A DNA stretch of 64,000 nt from assembly GCF_022437945.1 (NCBI RefSeq), contig NZ_CP092535.1, forward strand, positions 3,844,001-3,908,000, written 5' to 3'. Origin of the DNA: Nocardioides sp. TF02-7 (GTDB lineage: Bacteria > Actinomycetota > Actinomycetes > Propionibacteriales > Nocardioidaceae). The translations under genes and the position numbers were made by a program. Below are positions 1 through 9,295 of the stretch, in pieces (the first letter of the stretch is position 1; each line of letters opens with the position of its first letter). The notes under the pieces were generated by a model. It saw nothing but the letters and a program-made list of their open reading frames with translations. It had not been told where the DNA came from and did no database searches.

Positions 1-650
1 GTGCCGTTGTCGACCTCGGCGCCGTCGGTGACGCCGCCGTCGTCGGTGTCGGGGTCGAGCGGGTCGGTGCCGATCGTGTTGACCTCGGCGCCGTCGGTGA
101 GCCCGTCGTTGTCGGTGTCGGGGTTGTTCGGGTCGGTGCCGAGCTCGTCCTCCTCGTCGTCGGGGAGGCCGTCGCCGTCGGTGTCACCGGTGGCGGGCAG
201 GTCGTCCTCGGGGTCGTCGACGGGGTTGGTGCCGTTGTCGACCTCGGCGCCGTCGTTGACGCCGCCCTCGTCGGTGTCGGGGTCGAGCGGGTCGGTGCCG
301 ATCGTGTTGACCTCCTCGCCGTCGGAGAGGCCGTCGTCGTCGGTGTCGGGGTCCTCCGGGTCGGTGCCCAGCTCGTCCTCGACGTCGTCGGGCAGGCCGT
401 CACCGTCGGTGTCCGTGGTCGGGATGTCGTCGTCGGGGTTGTCGACGGGGTCGGTCCCGTTGTCGACCTCGGCGCCGTCGGTGACGCCGCCGTCGTCGGT
501 GTCGGGGTCGAGCGGGTCGGTGCCGACCTCGTTGACCTCCTCGCCGTCGGTGAGCCCGTCGTCGTCGGTGTCGGGGTCCTCGGGGTCGGTGCCGAGCTCC
601 TCCTCCTCGTCGTCGGGGAGGCCGTCGCCGTCGGTGTCACCCGGCTCGAC
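1..650. repeat. 228/225-bp DNA superrepeat encoding type-3 calcium units
   Basis: A unit beginning GTGCCGTTGTCGACCTCGGC on the plus strand recurs at positions 1, 229 and, with one change, 454. The spacings are 228 and 225 bp (76 and 75 codons). Each unit encodes two pairs of Asp-rich calcium loops on the minus strand. The copies are near identical at the DNA level, which suggests recent expansion by unequal exchange. The array continues past the window edge. Confidence 0.85.
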
Positions 651-1686
651 CTCCTCGCACTCGACGCCGCCGGCCGGGGCCGTCGCGGTGACGTGCTGCG
701 GAGCGAGGCCCAGGTCGAGGGCGAGCAGCGGCGCCCCGACCACGGACAGCACCTCGAGCTCGATCCGGAGCAGCGACAGCAGGTCCGCCTCTCCGGTCGC
801 GCCCTCCGACTGGTCGTCCGGCGAGAAAGCGGTGACGGTCAGGTCGGCGACCGCGTCGAGCAGTCCGAGGTCGATGCTGAGCGGCTCGCCGTTGAGCGGG
901 ACCGGGATCTCCGACGAACCGACGGTGACGGTCACTGTCGGCGGGTCGACGAGCTCCGCGGAGCCGGTCGTGCCGTCGGAGGTCGCCTGCAGGGTCACCG
1001 GGGAGGTGACGTCGATGCCGACCTGGCCGCCGAGGAGGTCGATGTCGCCCACGGTGGTGCGCACGGTGGAGACGACGTCGGAGCCGCCGTCCCCGTCGTC
1101 CACGAGCTCGGTGGTGGTGCGGACCGAGGACGCCTCGATCGACGCGACCTGGCCGACCACCGGGAGGTCGAGCAGGGACAGCCCGGCGAGCTGGGTCACC
1201 GCGTCGGAGAGCAGCCGGCGGCCGCCCTCCGCGGGCACGCACGACGTCGCGGAGCCGTAGGCGGCCTCGACGTCACCGGAGAGGGCGCCGACGGTGACCA
1301 CCGGTGCCAGCGGCACGCCGAGCAGCTGCCTCGCGGCGGGGTCGGCGCTCGGGGGAGCCGCCACCTCCTCGCTGTCGAGGGGGGATCTCGAGACCGACCA
1401 GCGCCGCCTCGAGGTTCGCCGACTCGGCGGTGGCGTTGTCGTCCGCCGCCGTGCTGTCGACCGTCGACTCGGCGTGACCGACGTACACGTCGGCCAGGTC
1501 GAGCGCGGCGGCGTCGATGGTCAGGCCCACGACGTCCGCGTGCGCGTCGGCCGTGTACGGCGCGGGCAGCGGGTCGGCCTGGGCGGGCTGCGCGGCGGCG
1601 AGGGTGAAGGTCGCCGCGGTGGCCAGTGCGGTGCCGGCGACGAGGCCGGCGCGCAGGCGCGCGGAGGTCGTCCGCGGTTCGGACAT
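1..1686 (-). CDS. Secreted thrombospondin type-3 repeat protein (partial, one frame break)
   Basis: The gene is cut by the left window edge, so its C-terminus is missing. The ATG at 1686 has an AGGGAGC ribosome site just upstream. Residues 1-37 form a signal peptide (Arg-rich start, long Ala/Leu core, AQA cleavage site), so the protein is exported. A beta-rich Asp/Thr/Val region of about 300 residues follows. From about position 650 down to 1 comes a chain of thrombospondin type-3 calcium-binding units of the form DTDGDGLPDDEE, DPDTDDDG and GTDPLDPDT. Such repeats bind Ca2+ and usually form stiff cell-surface stalks. The frame changes at a run of six C (minus strand) near 1381; removing one C joins LEIP to LDSEEVAAPP. 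Function beyond a surface or adhesin-like role is unknown. Confidence 0.8.
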
Positions 1687-1746
1687 GGGAGCTCCCTGAG
1701 ATTGGTGACCGAGATGATCCGAGATGCCCATTCAACGTCGGATGCG

Positions 1747-1758
1747 ATAACGCGTTAT
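1747..1758. promoter_or_regulatory. 12-bp palindrome upstream of the type-3 repeat gene
   Basis: ATAACGCGTTAT is a perfect palindrome 61 bp upstream of the ATG at 1686. It lies in an AT-richer 66-bp gap between two minus-strand genes. The position fits an operator for the secreted repeat protein; no cognate regulator is visible nearby. Confidence 0.4.
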
Positions 1759-1797
1759 GCGTTTCTGATAACAGACCTCGCGATTTAACCTTCGGTT

Positions 1798-2628
1798 TCA
1801 GCCCAGGTCGGCGCCGAAGATCGCCGTCCCCGGCGTGAGCCGTCCGCGCACGGCGGACCAGCCGCCCCACAGCCGGTCGTGCCCCTCGGGCCACTCCGGC
1901 TCCAGCAGCGTCGTCAGCCGGAAGCCGGCGCCGGCCAGCAGCGACACCCAGTCGCCCAGCGTGCGGTGGTGCTCGACGTAGGCGGTCTCGCCGGTCTCGT
2001 CGTCGACCTCGACGTACGGCGTCCGGTCCCAGTAGGACTGGCTGGCGACCAGCCCCTCCTCGGTCGGGTCGTCCGGGAACATCCACCGGGTCGGGTGGGT
2101 GATGGAGAAGGCGAAGCGCCCGCCGCGGCGCAGCACCCGGGCGGTCTCGGCGACGGTCACCTCGATGTCGGCGACGAACTGCAGCGCGCCGAACGCGCAG
2201 AACACGACGTCGAACGCGTCGTCGGCGAAGGGGAGCGCGGTCGCCGTGCCGCGGACGCTCGGGACGGCGATCCCGGTCACGTCGTCGATGCGGCGCGAGT
2301 GCTGCAGCTGGCGGTGGGAGAGGTCGAGGCCGTAGGACCGGCCGCCGCGGCTGCGGATCCAGCGGGAGCACTGCCCGGCGCCGGAGCCCAGCTCGAGCAC
2401 CGAGCGGCCCTCGAGCGGCCCGAGCACCCCTGCCTCGTCCTCGGTGAGTCCCTCGGGCCCCCAGACGAAGCCGACGTCGCCGAGGAACGCCCCGTGGGTG
2501 GCCTGGTACTCGTCGGCGTAGCGGTCCCAGTCCGGTCCGTTGGCCCGGCGCGACTCCTCCTCGGAGACCCGGCGACGATGGGCGGTGACGGGGGGATGGG
2601 GCCAGTGCTCCTGGCGGGCCTGCTCCAC
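1798..2628 (-). CDS. Class I SAM-dependent methyltransferase
   Basis: This 276-residue protein reads without interruption. Residues 77-85 (VLELGSGAG) are motif I of the Rossmann methyltransferase fold. GLDLS follows as motif II and the ALPFADDAFDVVFC stretch carries motifs III-IV, the pattern of the Methyltransf_11 / UbiE-like family. The substrate cannot be read from sequence. The GTG start at 2628 has no strong ribosome site, so an internal start near residue 14-21 is possible. It stands alone between the repeat protein and the divergent rpsA. Confidence 0.8.
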   Translation of the reverse strand: MEQARQEHWPHPPVTAHRRRVSEEESRRANGPDWDRYADEYQATHGAFLGDVGFVWGPEGLTEDEAGVLGPLEGRSVLELGSGAGQCSRWIRSRGGRSYGLDLSHRQLQHSRRIDDVTGIAVPSVRGTATALPFADDAFDVVFCAFGALQFVADIEVTVAETARVLRRGGRFAFSITHPTRWMFPDDPTEEGLVASQSYWDRTPYVEVDDETGETAYVEHHRTLGDWVSLLAGAGFRLTTLLEPEWPEGHDRLWGGWSAVRGRLTPGTAIFGADLG

Positions 2629-2798
2629 GGGAGGAAAGGTTAGTCCGCCCGGTCTCGCGGCCCGTCGCCGCCAGTTGGACTCGGGCGCAGCCGCCCGCGT
2701 ACCCTGGAACGTCTGCGATCGCCCGGGTCACCCCTGACCAGGGAGCGCAGGAGATCTATCCCGACGACATTCTGCCCATCCAAGGACTACTCCTACAC

Positions 2799-4277
2799 AT
2801 GACGAGCACCCTCTCGACCCCGCTGCCCAGCCAGTACGACGACAACGCGCCCCAGGTCGCGGTCAACGACATCGGCTCGGAAGCGGACTTCCTGGCCGCG
2901 ATCGACCAGACCATCAAGTACTTCAACGACGGTGACATCGTGGATGGCACCATCGTCAAGGTCGACCGGGACGAGGTCCTGCTCGACATCGGCTACAAGA
3001 CCGAGGGCGTCATCCCCTCGCGCGAGCTGTCCATCAAGCACGACGTCGACCCGTCCGAGGTCGTCGAGGTCGGCGACAAGGTCGAGGCCCTGGTCCTCCA
3101 GAAGGAGGACAAGGAGGGTCGCCTGATCCTGTCCAAGAAGCGCGCCCAGTACGAGCGCGCCTGGGGCACGATCGAGGAGATCAAGGAGGCCGACGGCGTC
3201 GTCGAGGGCACCGTCATCGAGGTCGTCAAGGGTGGTCTGATCATCGACATCGGCCTGCGCGGCTTCCTGCCCGCGTCGCTGGTCGAGATGCGCCGCGTGC
3301 GCGACCTGCAGCCGTACGTCGGCCAGACGCTCGAGGCGAAGATCATCGAGCTCGACAAGAACCGCAACAACGTGGTCCTTTCGCGCCGCGCCTGGCTCGA
3401 GCAGACGCAGTCGGAGGTCCGGCACGGGTTCCTCACCCAGCTGCAGAAGGGCCAGATCCGCAAGGGTGTCGTGTCGTCGATCGTCAACTTCGGTGCGTTC
3501 GTCGACCTCGGTGGCGTCGACGGTCTGGTGCACGTCTCCGAGCTGTCGTGGAAGCACATCGACCACCCGTCGGAGGTCGTCACCGTCGGTGACGAGGTCA
3601 CCGTCGAGGTGCTCGACGTCGACATGGACCGCGAGCGTGTCTCCCTGTCGCTGAAGGCGACCCAGGAGGACCCGTGGCAGCACTTCGCGCGGACCCACCA
3701 GATCGGCCAGATCGTGCCGGGCAAGGTCACCAAGCTGGTGCCGTTCGGCTCGTTCGTGCGGGTCGAGGAGGGCATCGAGGGCCTGGTCCACATCTCCGAG
3801 CTGGCCGAGCGCCACGTCGAGATCCCCGAGCAGGTCGTCCAGGTCAACGACGACGTCATGGTCAAGATCATCGACATCGACCTCGAGCGGCGCCGGATCT
3901 CGCTGTCGCTGAAGCAGGCCAACGAGACCACCGCGGCCTCCGACGTCGAGGAGTTCGACCCGACGCTCTACGGCATGCCCGCGACCTACGACGAGCAGGG
4001 CAACTACATCTACCCCGAGGGGTTCGACCCGGAGACGGGCGAGTGGCTCGAGGGCTACGAGGAGCAGCGCTCGGCGTGGGAGGAGCAGTACGCCAAGGCG
4101 CACGCTCGCTGGGAGGCCCACGTCAAGCAGCAGCAGGAGGCCAAGCAGGCCGAGGTCGAGGCCGGCGAGGCCACGTCCTACACCTCCACTCCTGCGAAGG
4201 AGGAGGAGGGCGGCGGTTCGCTCGCCTCCGACGAGGCGCTGCAGGCGCTGCGTGAGAAGCTGACCGGCGGCAACTGA
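2799..4277 (+). CDS. rpsA: 30S ribosomal protein S1
   Basis: The 492-residue protein is intact. Four S1 RNA-binding OB domains lie at about residues 40-110, 128-195, 214-284 and 300-370, with the typical GxVxxIxxFGAFVDL and GLVHISEL signatures. An acidic, Lys/Gln-rich tail of about 110 residues follows, as in other actinobacterial S1 proteins. S1 sits on the 30S subunit and helps mRNA bind; actinobacterial S1 has four domains rather than the six of E. coli. The ATG at 2799 has only a weak AAGGA upstream. Codon bias is strong (almost only C/G third positions), as expected for a highly expressed gene. A strong terminator follows at 4290. Confidence 0.97.
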   Translation: MTSTLSTPLPSQYDDNAPQVAVNDIGSEADFLAAIDQTIKYFNDGDIVDGTIVKVDRDEVLLDIGYKTEGVIPSRELSIKHDVDPSEVVEVGDKVEALVLQKEDKEGRLILSKKRAQYERAWGTIEEIKEADGVVEGTVIEVVKGGLIIDIGLRGFLPASLVEMRRVRDLQPYVGQTLEAKIIELDKNRNNVVLSRRAWLEQTQSEVRHGFLTQLQKGQIRKGVVSSIVNFGAFVDLGGVDGLVHVSELSWKHIDHPSEVVTVGDEVTVEVLDVDMDRERVSLSLKATQEDPWQHFARTHQIGQIVPGKVTKLVPFGSFVRVEEGIEGLVHISELAERHVEIPEQVVQVNDDVMVKIIDIDLERRRISLSLKQANETTAASDVEEFDPTLYGMPATYDEQGNYIYPEGFDPETGEWLEGYEEQRSAWEEQYAKAHARWEAHVKQQQEAKQAEVEAGEATSYTSTPAKEEEGGGSLASDEALQALREKLTGGN

Positions 4278-4289
4278 CCGCTGATCCAC

Positions 4290-4322
4290 GACGGCCCCCG
4301 GCGCACCGCGCCGGGGGCCGTC
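4290..4322 (+). terminator. rpsA intrinsic-type terminator hairpin
   Basis: GACGGCCCCCGGCGC pairs perfectly with GCGCCGGGGGCCGTC around a 3-base loop (15-bp stem), 13 bases after the rpsA stop codon. No long T-tract follows, which is common for actinobacterial terminators. Confidence 0.85.
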
Positions 4323-4352
4323 GCCGTCTGCGGGCGGCAGGGGAGGGGAGAC

Positions 4353-6429
4353 GTGGTGCGCGGAGCACTGAGAGCAGCAGCGTGCCTGCTGGCGCTGGCG
4401 GTCGGGCAGCCGGTGCCGGTCGCCACGGCCAGGGTCGACGGTGTCGACGGGGTCGTGGCGCAACGGCGGGCCGCGCCGGTCCACGCGATCACCGTGGGTG
4501 GGCAGGGGGTCGCCCTCAGCCCGGCCTTCACGCCGGGCACGAGTCGCTACGCGATCGGGACCACGGAGGCGACGCAGGGCGCCGTCACCGTCAGGGCCAC
4601 CACCAGCGACCGGCGGGGCCGGGTGCGGGTGAACGGCCGCGTGGCCACGGGACCGGTGCGGGTGACCGGCCTGGCGCCCGGTGACGAGATCTCGGTGCTG
4701 GTCGACGACGCCGGCGGCGCCGCGGCGTACTCCCTGGTGTACCTGCCGGCCGGGTTCCCGCGGCTGGCGGCGGTCGTCGACCGGCCCGGCGCCGGTGACG
4801 GCGAGGTGCTCCCTGACGCTCGGTGACCACACGGTGGTCGTCGACCGTGCCGGCGTGCCAGTGCACCTCCACGACCACGGCACGCCCGTGACCGACCTCA
4901 AGCCCGCGCCGGGCGGGCACTACACCGTGATGCGCCGGCTGCCCGGGCCGGAGAGCGACTGGGACCTGGTCGAGCTCGACGAGCAGCTCCGCGAGGTGCG
5001 CACCTACCGCACGGTCGGGCTGCGCAACACCGACAACCACGACTCGATCCTGCGCGCCGACGGCAGCCGGCTGCTGCTGGCCTACGAGCCGGACGACGAC
5101 ACCGGCCTCGTCGACGCGGCGATCCAGGAGGTCGACGCCGACGGAGACGTCGTCCACACCTGGGACAGCGGCGACCACCTCGACGTGGCGGCGGAGACCA
5201 CCGCCAGTGACGCCGCCGACTACGCCCACGTCAACTCGATCGAGGTGTTGCCCGACGGCGACGTGCTCGCGTCGTTCCGGCACCTGAGCGCGGTGCTCAA
5301 GATCGCCTGGTCCGACCACGACGGCCACCAACGCGGCGACGTGGTGTGGCGGCTGGGCGGCCGGCTCAGCGACTTCGAGTTCCTGGACGACCCGCACGGC
5401 GGGCCGTGCGCGCAGCACACCGCGACCCGGCTCGCGAACGGCAACCTGCTCGTCTTCGACAACGGCTCGGTGGCGCTCGGCGCCAACCCCTCCTACTGCG
5501 TGGACCCCGACGACCGGGGCGGGCCGACGGTCGACCGGCCGGTCACGCGGGTCGCCGAGTACGAGCTCGACGAGGCGGCCGGGACGGCGAGGCTGGTCTG
5601 GTCGTACGCCGACCCGACGCGGTTCTCCTACTTCGCCGGCTCGTCGCGGCGGCTCGCGGGCGGCACCACGCTCGTCGGCTGGGCATCGGACCACACCGCG
5701 ATCGCGACCGAGGTGGCGCCCGACGGCACCACGGTGTGGGAGCTGCGCGACCTGGATCCGGACGTCCAGGGACGGGCCTGGAGCTATCGCGTCGAGAAGG
5801 CGGTCGTCCCGGACGCGATCGCGCCGGAGCTGGACGCTCGGCTGCCCGGCCGGGCGCGCTTCGACGTCGGCGACGTGGTGCGACCACGGGTGACCTGCAC
5901 CGATCGGGGCGGGTCCTCGCTCCGCACGTGCGCGACGCCGGCGCTGCGCACCTCGCAACCGGGCCGGCACACGGTGCGGGTCACCGCGACCGACGGCGCG
6001 GGCAACGCGACGCGCCGGACGCTGCCCTACCGGGTGACCTCGCCCCGGCCGGCGCTGGCGGTCCGCGACACGAAGGCGTGGCGCGACCGGACCGTGCTGC
6101 GGGTGCCCCGTCAGGGCAAGGCGAGGACGACGGTCCGGGTGGTCAACCGGAGCGTCCGCGCGCGACGGATCGACCTCCGCGGCCCCGAGGGCGGCGCGGC
6201 CTTCGACCTCCGCTACCAGTTCCGCGGCAACGACGTCACCCGGGCCGTGGTGGCCGGGACGTGGCGCACGCCCCGGGTGGCGCCGGGTGCCGCGACACGG
6301 CTGATCGTGACGGTCGTCCGGCGGGCGCCGCGTCCCGCCGCGCGCACCTTCGGCGTGGCCGCCGCGGTGCGGGCGGGGGACGCGGACCTCGTCCGGCGGG
6401 TCCGGCTCGCCGTGCGCCCGGGGCGCTGA
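4353..6429 (+). CDS. Secreted arylsulfotransferase-like protein (one frame break)
   Basis: A GTG at 4353 behind GGGAGGGGAG starts a protein of about 691 residues with an Ala/Leu-rich signal peptide. A short cadherin-like beta domain follows (TVGGQGVALSPAFTPGTSRY). A beta-propeller resembles arylsulfate sulfotransferases (ASST), with repeats such as HLHDHGTPVTDLKPAP, NTDNHDS, YAHVNSIEVLPDGDVL and DPHGGPCAQHTATRLANGN; its conserved His residues recall the ASST active site. The C-terminal third is an Ig-like/HYR-type domain with TCTDRGGSS and TVRVTATDGAGN. The frame changes near 4812; deleting one C of CTCCCTG joins GEVL to LTLGDH. ASSTs move sulfuryl groups between phenols outside the membrane; the true acceptor here is unknown. 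Confidence 0.7.
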
Positions 6430-6436
6430 GGCGGGC

Positions 6437-6599
6437 TCAGGCCGCGCGGACGTCGTTGCGGGTCGGGGGGCAGGAAGCTGGGGTCCGTCCGGTGCGAGGC
6501 CGGAGGGGCCATGGGGCCGCGGTCCTCGCGGACCAGGGCGACGACGGTGCCCAGCACGCCGGCGAGCGTGAGGGCCGAGAGCAGGATCACGATGAACAT
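6437..6599 (-). CDS. Small single-span membrane protein
   Basis: ATG at 6599 starts MFIVILLSALTLAGVLGTVV, one clear transmembrane helix, followed by a short Pro/Arg cytoplasmic tail. Taking one G out of the six-G run near 6465 (plus strand) ends the protein at SFLPPTRNDVRAA with a TGA at 6437, about 53 residues in total. Read as given, the frame runs on into the gene opposite. It is divergent from the GlxA-type regulator and shares its upstream region. No function is recognised. Confidence 0.55.
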
Positions 6600-6616
6600 G
6601 GCAGTAATCCTGCTCC

Positions 6617-6682
6617 TGGCAAGATCCTGCCACCAGTGGCAGAGTTGCCGCCTTTCGTTGATTTCCTGCCATGGCCGTGGCA
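6617..6682. promoter_or_regulatory. TGGCA/TGCCA half-site cluster before the GlxA-type regulator
   Basis: Five half-sites form three overlapping or separate inverted pairs: TGGCA-N6-TGCCA (6617-6632), TGCCA-N4-TGGCA (6628-6641) and TGCCA-N6-TGGCA (6667-6682). They fill the gap between the small membrane protein and the regulator gene. The likely role is an autoregulatory operator for the AraC-type product. Confidence 0.45.
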
Positions 6683-6692
6683 CGCTGACGCG

Positions 6693-7658
6693 GTGCTGAC
6701 CAACGTCGCCGTCCTCGCCTACCAGGGCGTCGCCCCGTTCGAGCTCGGCGTGCTGTGCGAGGCGTTCGGCCTCGACCGCACCGAGCACGGCGTGCCGCGG
6801 CTCGAGTTCGCGGTGTGCGCGCCCACCGCCGAACCGATCCCCACCTCGATGGGGTTCTCCATCCAGGTGCAGGAGGGCCTGGAGCGGGTCCGCGACGCCG
6901 ACCTGGTCGCCGTGCCCGCGATCCCGCGCGGCGGGATGCCGCCGGAGCCGGTGCTCGACGCGATCCGCGAGGCCTACGACCGGGGTGCTCGGATCCTCTC
7001 CGTGTGCAGCGGGGCGTTCGCGCTCGGCGCGGCCGGCCTCCTCGACGGCCGGGAGTGTACGACCCACTGGATGTACACCGAGGAGCTCCAGCGCCGGTTC
7101 CCCGAGGCCAAGGTGGTCCCCGAGGTGCTCTACGTCGACACCGGGCAGGTCGTGACCAGCGCCGGCACGGCCGCCGGCCTCGACGCCTGCCTGCACATCT
7201 GGCGGCAGGAGCACGGCGCGGCCGTGGCCAGCATGATCGCCCGCCGGGCCGTCGTACCGCCGCACCGCGACGGGGGCCAGGCGCAGTTCATCGCCCGCGC
7301 CGTGCCCGACTGCGACGCCGAGACGCTCCGTCCGCTGCTGCTCTGGGTGCTGGAGAACCTCGGGGAGGACCACAGCGTCGAGTCCCTCGCCCGCCGCGCG
7401 CACATGTCCCCGCGCACCTTCGCGCGGCGGTTCCGTGACGAGACCGGCACGACCCCGCACAGCTGGCTGACGGCGCAGCGGGTCGCTGCCGCCGAGGAGC
7501 TGCTCGAGACCACCGACCAACCGGTCGAGTGGATCGCGGCCGAGGTCGGCTTCGGCAACGCGGCGAGCCTGCGGCACCACTTCCAGCGGGCCCGCGGCGT
7601 CAGCCCGCGTCAGTACCGGCAGACCTTCTGCCCGACCCCGGGGCAGGCATCGGCATGA
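6693..7658 (+). CDS. GlxA-family transcriptional regulator (DJ-1/PfpI + AraC HTH)
   Basis: This intact protein of 321 residues has two domains. Residues 1-190 form a DJ-1/PfpI-like class I glutamine amidotransferase fold; the nucleophile-elbow Cys is in ILSVCSGAFALGAAGLL. Residues 215-315 are a double helix-turn-helix of the AraC type (RRAHMSPRTFARRFRDETG and IAAEVGFGNAASLRHHFQ). GlxA-type regulators bind small metabolites, often carnitine, choline or amides, through the first domain. The GTG at 6693 is the only good start before VAVLAYQGV. The aldo/keto reductase begins 8 bases after its stop, so the two may be co-transcribed. Confidence 0.85.
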   Translation: MLTNVAVLAYQGVAPFELGVLCEAFGLDRTEHGVPRLEFAVCAPTAEPIPTSMGFSIQVQEGLERVRDADLVAVPAIPRGGMPPEPVLDAIREAYDRGARILSVCSGAFALGAAGLLDGRECTTHWMYTEELQRRFPEAKVVPEVLYVDTGQVVTSAGTAAGLDACLHIWRQEHGAAVASMIARRAVVPPHRDGGQAQFIARAVPDCDAETLRPLLLWVLENLGEDHSVESLARRAHMSPRTFARRFRDETGTTPHSWLTAQRVAAAEELLETTDQPVEWIAAEVGFGNAASLRHHFQRARGVSPRQYRQTFCPTPGQASA

Positions 7659-7665
7659 TGGCCCC

Positions 7666-8664
7666 ATGGAGCAGCGGACATTCGTACGAGCAGGGTTCGA
7701 CGCGTCGGTCGTAGGCCTCGGGACCTGGCAGCTGGGCGCGGACTGGGGTGACGTCAGCGAGGACGACGCGCGCGCCGTCCTCGAGGCGTCGGTCGCGGAG
7801 GGGGTGACCTTCTTCGACACCGCCGACGTCTACGGCGACGGCCGCAGCGAGCAGGTGATCGGCGGGTACCTCCGCGAGCACGACCGGGAGGGCCGGATCC
7901 GAGTCGCCACCAAGATGGGACGCCGGGCCGAGCAGGTCCCGGCGAGCTACGTGCTCGACAACTTCCGGGCGTGGACCGACCGGTCGCGGCGCAACCTCGG
8001 CGTCGACACCCTCGACCTGGTGCAGCTGCACTGCCCGCCGTCGGAGGTCATCGACGCCGACGCGACCTACGACGCGCTCGACACCCTGGTCGCGGAGCAG
8101 GCGATCGCGGCGTACGGCGTCAGCGTGGAGACCGTCGACCAGGCGCTCAGCGCCATCGCGCGGCCGGGTGTCGCGAGCATCCAGATCATCCTCAACGCCT
8201 TCCGCCTCAAGCCGCTCGACGCCGTGGTGCCCGCGGCCGCCGACGCCGGGGTCGCGATCATCGCGCGGGTGCCGCTGGCCTCCGGCCTGCTGTCGGGGCG
8301 CTACGACGAGACCACGACGTTCGCCGACGACGACCACCGCAGCTTCAACCGCCACGGCGAGGCCTTCGACGTCGGCGAGACGTTCTCCGGCGTCGACTAC
8401 GCCACCGGGGTGGCGGCCGCCCGCGAGTTCACCGCGCTCGTGCGCGAGCACGGTCCTGAGGGGGCGACGCCGGCGCAGGTGGCGCTGGCCTGGGTCGCCC
8501 AGCAGCCCGGGGTCACGACCGTCATCCCCGGCGCCCGCAACCCGGAGCAGGCCCGCGCCAACGCCGCGGCCGGCCGGCTGCCCGCGCTGCCGCAGGAGCT
8601 CCTCGACGGTGTCCGCCGGATCTACGACGACCGGCTGCGGGCGTCGATTCACCCGCGGTGGTAG
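7666..8664 (+). CDS. Aldo/keto reductase
   Basis: The intact 332-residue protein has the AKR (beta/alpha)8-barrel signatures. These are GTWQLG at the N-terminus, FFDTADVYGDGRSE with the catalytic Asp and Tyr, ATKMGRR with the catalytic Lys, LVQLHCPP, and a C-terminal NADPH site (TTVIPGARNPEQARANAAA). It resembles the YajO / AKR11-like group, which reduces aldehydes or dicarbonyls with NADPH. It starts 8 bases after the GlxA-type regulator. Confidence 0.9.
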   Translation: MEQRTFVRAGFDASVVGLGTWQLGADWGDVSEDDARAVLEASVAEGVTFFDTADVYGDGRSEQVIGGYLREHDREGRIRVATKMGRRAEQVPASYVLDNFRAWTDRSRRNLGVDTLDLVQLHCPPSEVIDADATYDALDTLVAEQAIAAYGVSVETVDQALSAIARPGVASIQIILNAFRLKPLDAVVPAAADAGVAIIARVPLASGLLSGRYDETTTFADDDHRSFNRHGEAFDVGETFSGVDYATGVAAAREFTALVREHGPEGATPAQVALAWVAQQPGVTTVIPGARNPEQARANAAAGRLPALPQELLDGVRRIYDDRLRASIHPRW

Positions 8665-8695
8665 GGCGGCGAGAGCGGCGCCGAGCGCGGCACAG

Positions 8696-8701
8696 TACGG
8701 T
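8696..8701 (+). promoter_or_regulatory. -10 box of coaE (leaderless type)
   Basis: TACGGT lies 6 bases before the GTG start of coaE, with no Shine-Dalgarno between. This is the layout of a leaderless actinobacterial transcript. No clear -35 is seen. Confidence 0.5.
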
Positions 8702-8707
8702 CCCGGT

Positions 8708-9295
8708 GTGCGCGTCGGACTGACCGGGGGATCGCCTCGGGGAAGAGCACGGTGTCGGCGGTGCTGCGCGAGCTGGGGGGCGGTCGTGATCGACGCCGAC
8801 CAGCTCGCCCGCGAGGTCGTCGCCGCGGGTACGCCGGGACTGGCGCGGGTCGTCGAGGAGTTCGGCGCCGAGGTGCTCACCGCCGACGGCGAGCTCGACC
8901 GGGCGAAGGTCGGCACGATCGTGTTCGCCGACGAGCAGCGCCGTCGCGCCCTGGAGGCGATCGTCCACCCGCTCGTCTTCGAGCGCATCGTCGAGCTCGA
9001 GGCGGCCGCACCCGACGACGCCCTCGTCGTCCACGACATCCCGCTGCTGGCGGAGTCCGGACGTGCCGACACCTTCGACGCGGTCGTGGTGGTGGAGGCG
9101 CCTCCGGAGGTCCAGGTCGAGCGGATGGTGCGTGACCGGGGCTGGACGCGCGCCGACGCGGAGGCGCGGATCGCCGCCCAGGCCACGCCCGAGCAGCGGC
9201 GTGCGATCGCGACCCACGTGATCGACAACACCGGTTCCCTGGCCGACCTGCGCCGGCGCGTGATCGAGGTGGTCGCTGAGCTGACCGGGCGCTGA
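8708..9295 (+). CDS. coaE: Dephospho-CoA kinase (two compensating frame breaks in the P-loop region)
   Basis: CoaE phosphorylates dephospho-CoA, the last step of CoA synthesis. From AVVIDADQLAREVV onward the sequence is a normal CoaE: VVHDIPLLAESG, RADAEARIAAQATPEQRRAIA and VIDNTGSLADLRR are all present, and 196 codons fits the family. As given, the N-terminus reads GGSPRGRA, with no Walker A motif. One G added to the run at 8725-8729 and one removed from the six-G run near 8776 gives VGLTGGIASGKSTVSAVLREL, a perfect P-loop. The two errors cancel, so the outer frame stays open. A real gene with this stretch would be dead, and coaE is essential. Confidence 0.85.
   Translation: MRVGLTGGSPRGRARCRRCCASWGAVVIDADQLAREVVAAGTPGLARVVEEFGAEVLTADGELDRAKVGTIVFADEQRRRALEAIVHPLVFERIVELEAAAPDDALVVHDIPLLAESGRADTFDAVVVVEAPPEVQVERMVRDRGWTRADAEARIAAQATPEQRRAIATHVIDNTGSLADLRRRVIEVVAELTGR

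Noticed and set aside
1..1260. A 419-residue Ser/Pro/Val-rich plus-strand frame
   Set aside because: It is the shadow of the Asp-rich calcium repeats on the minus strand, which have a clear family signature, signal peptide and start.
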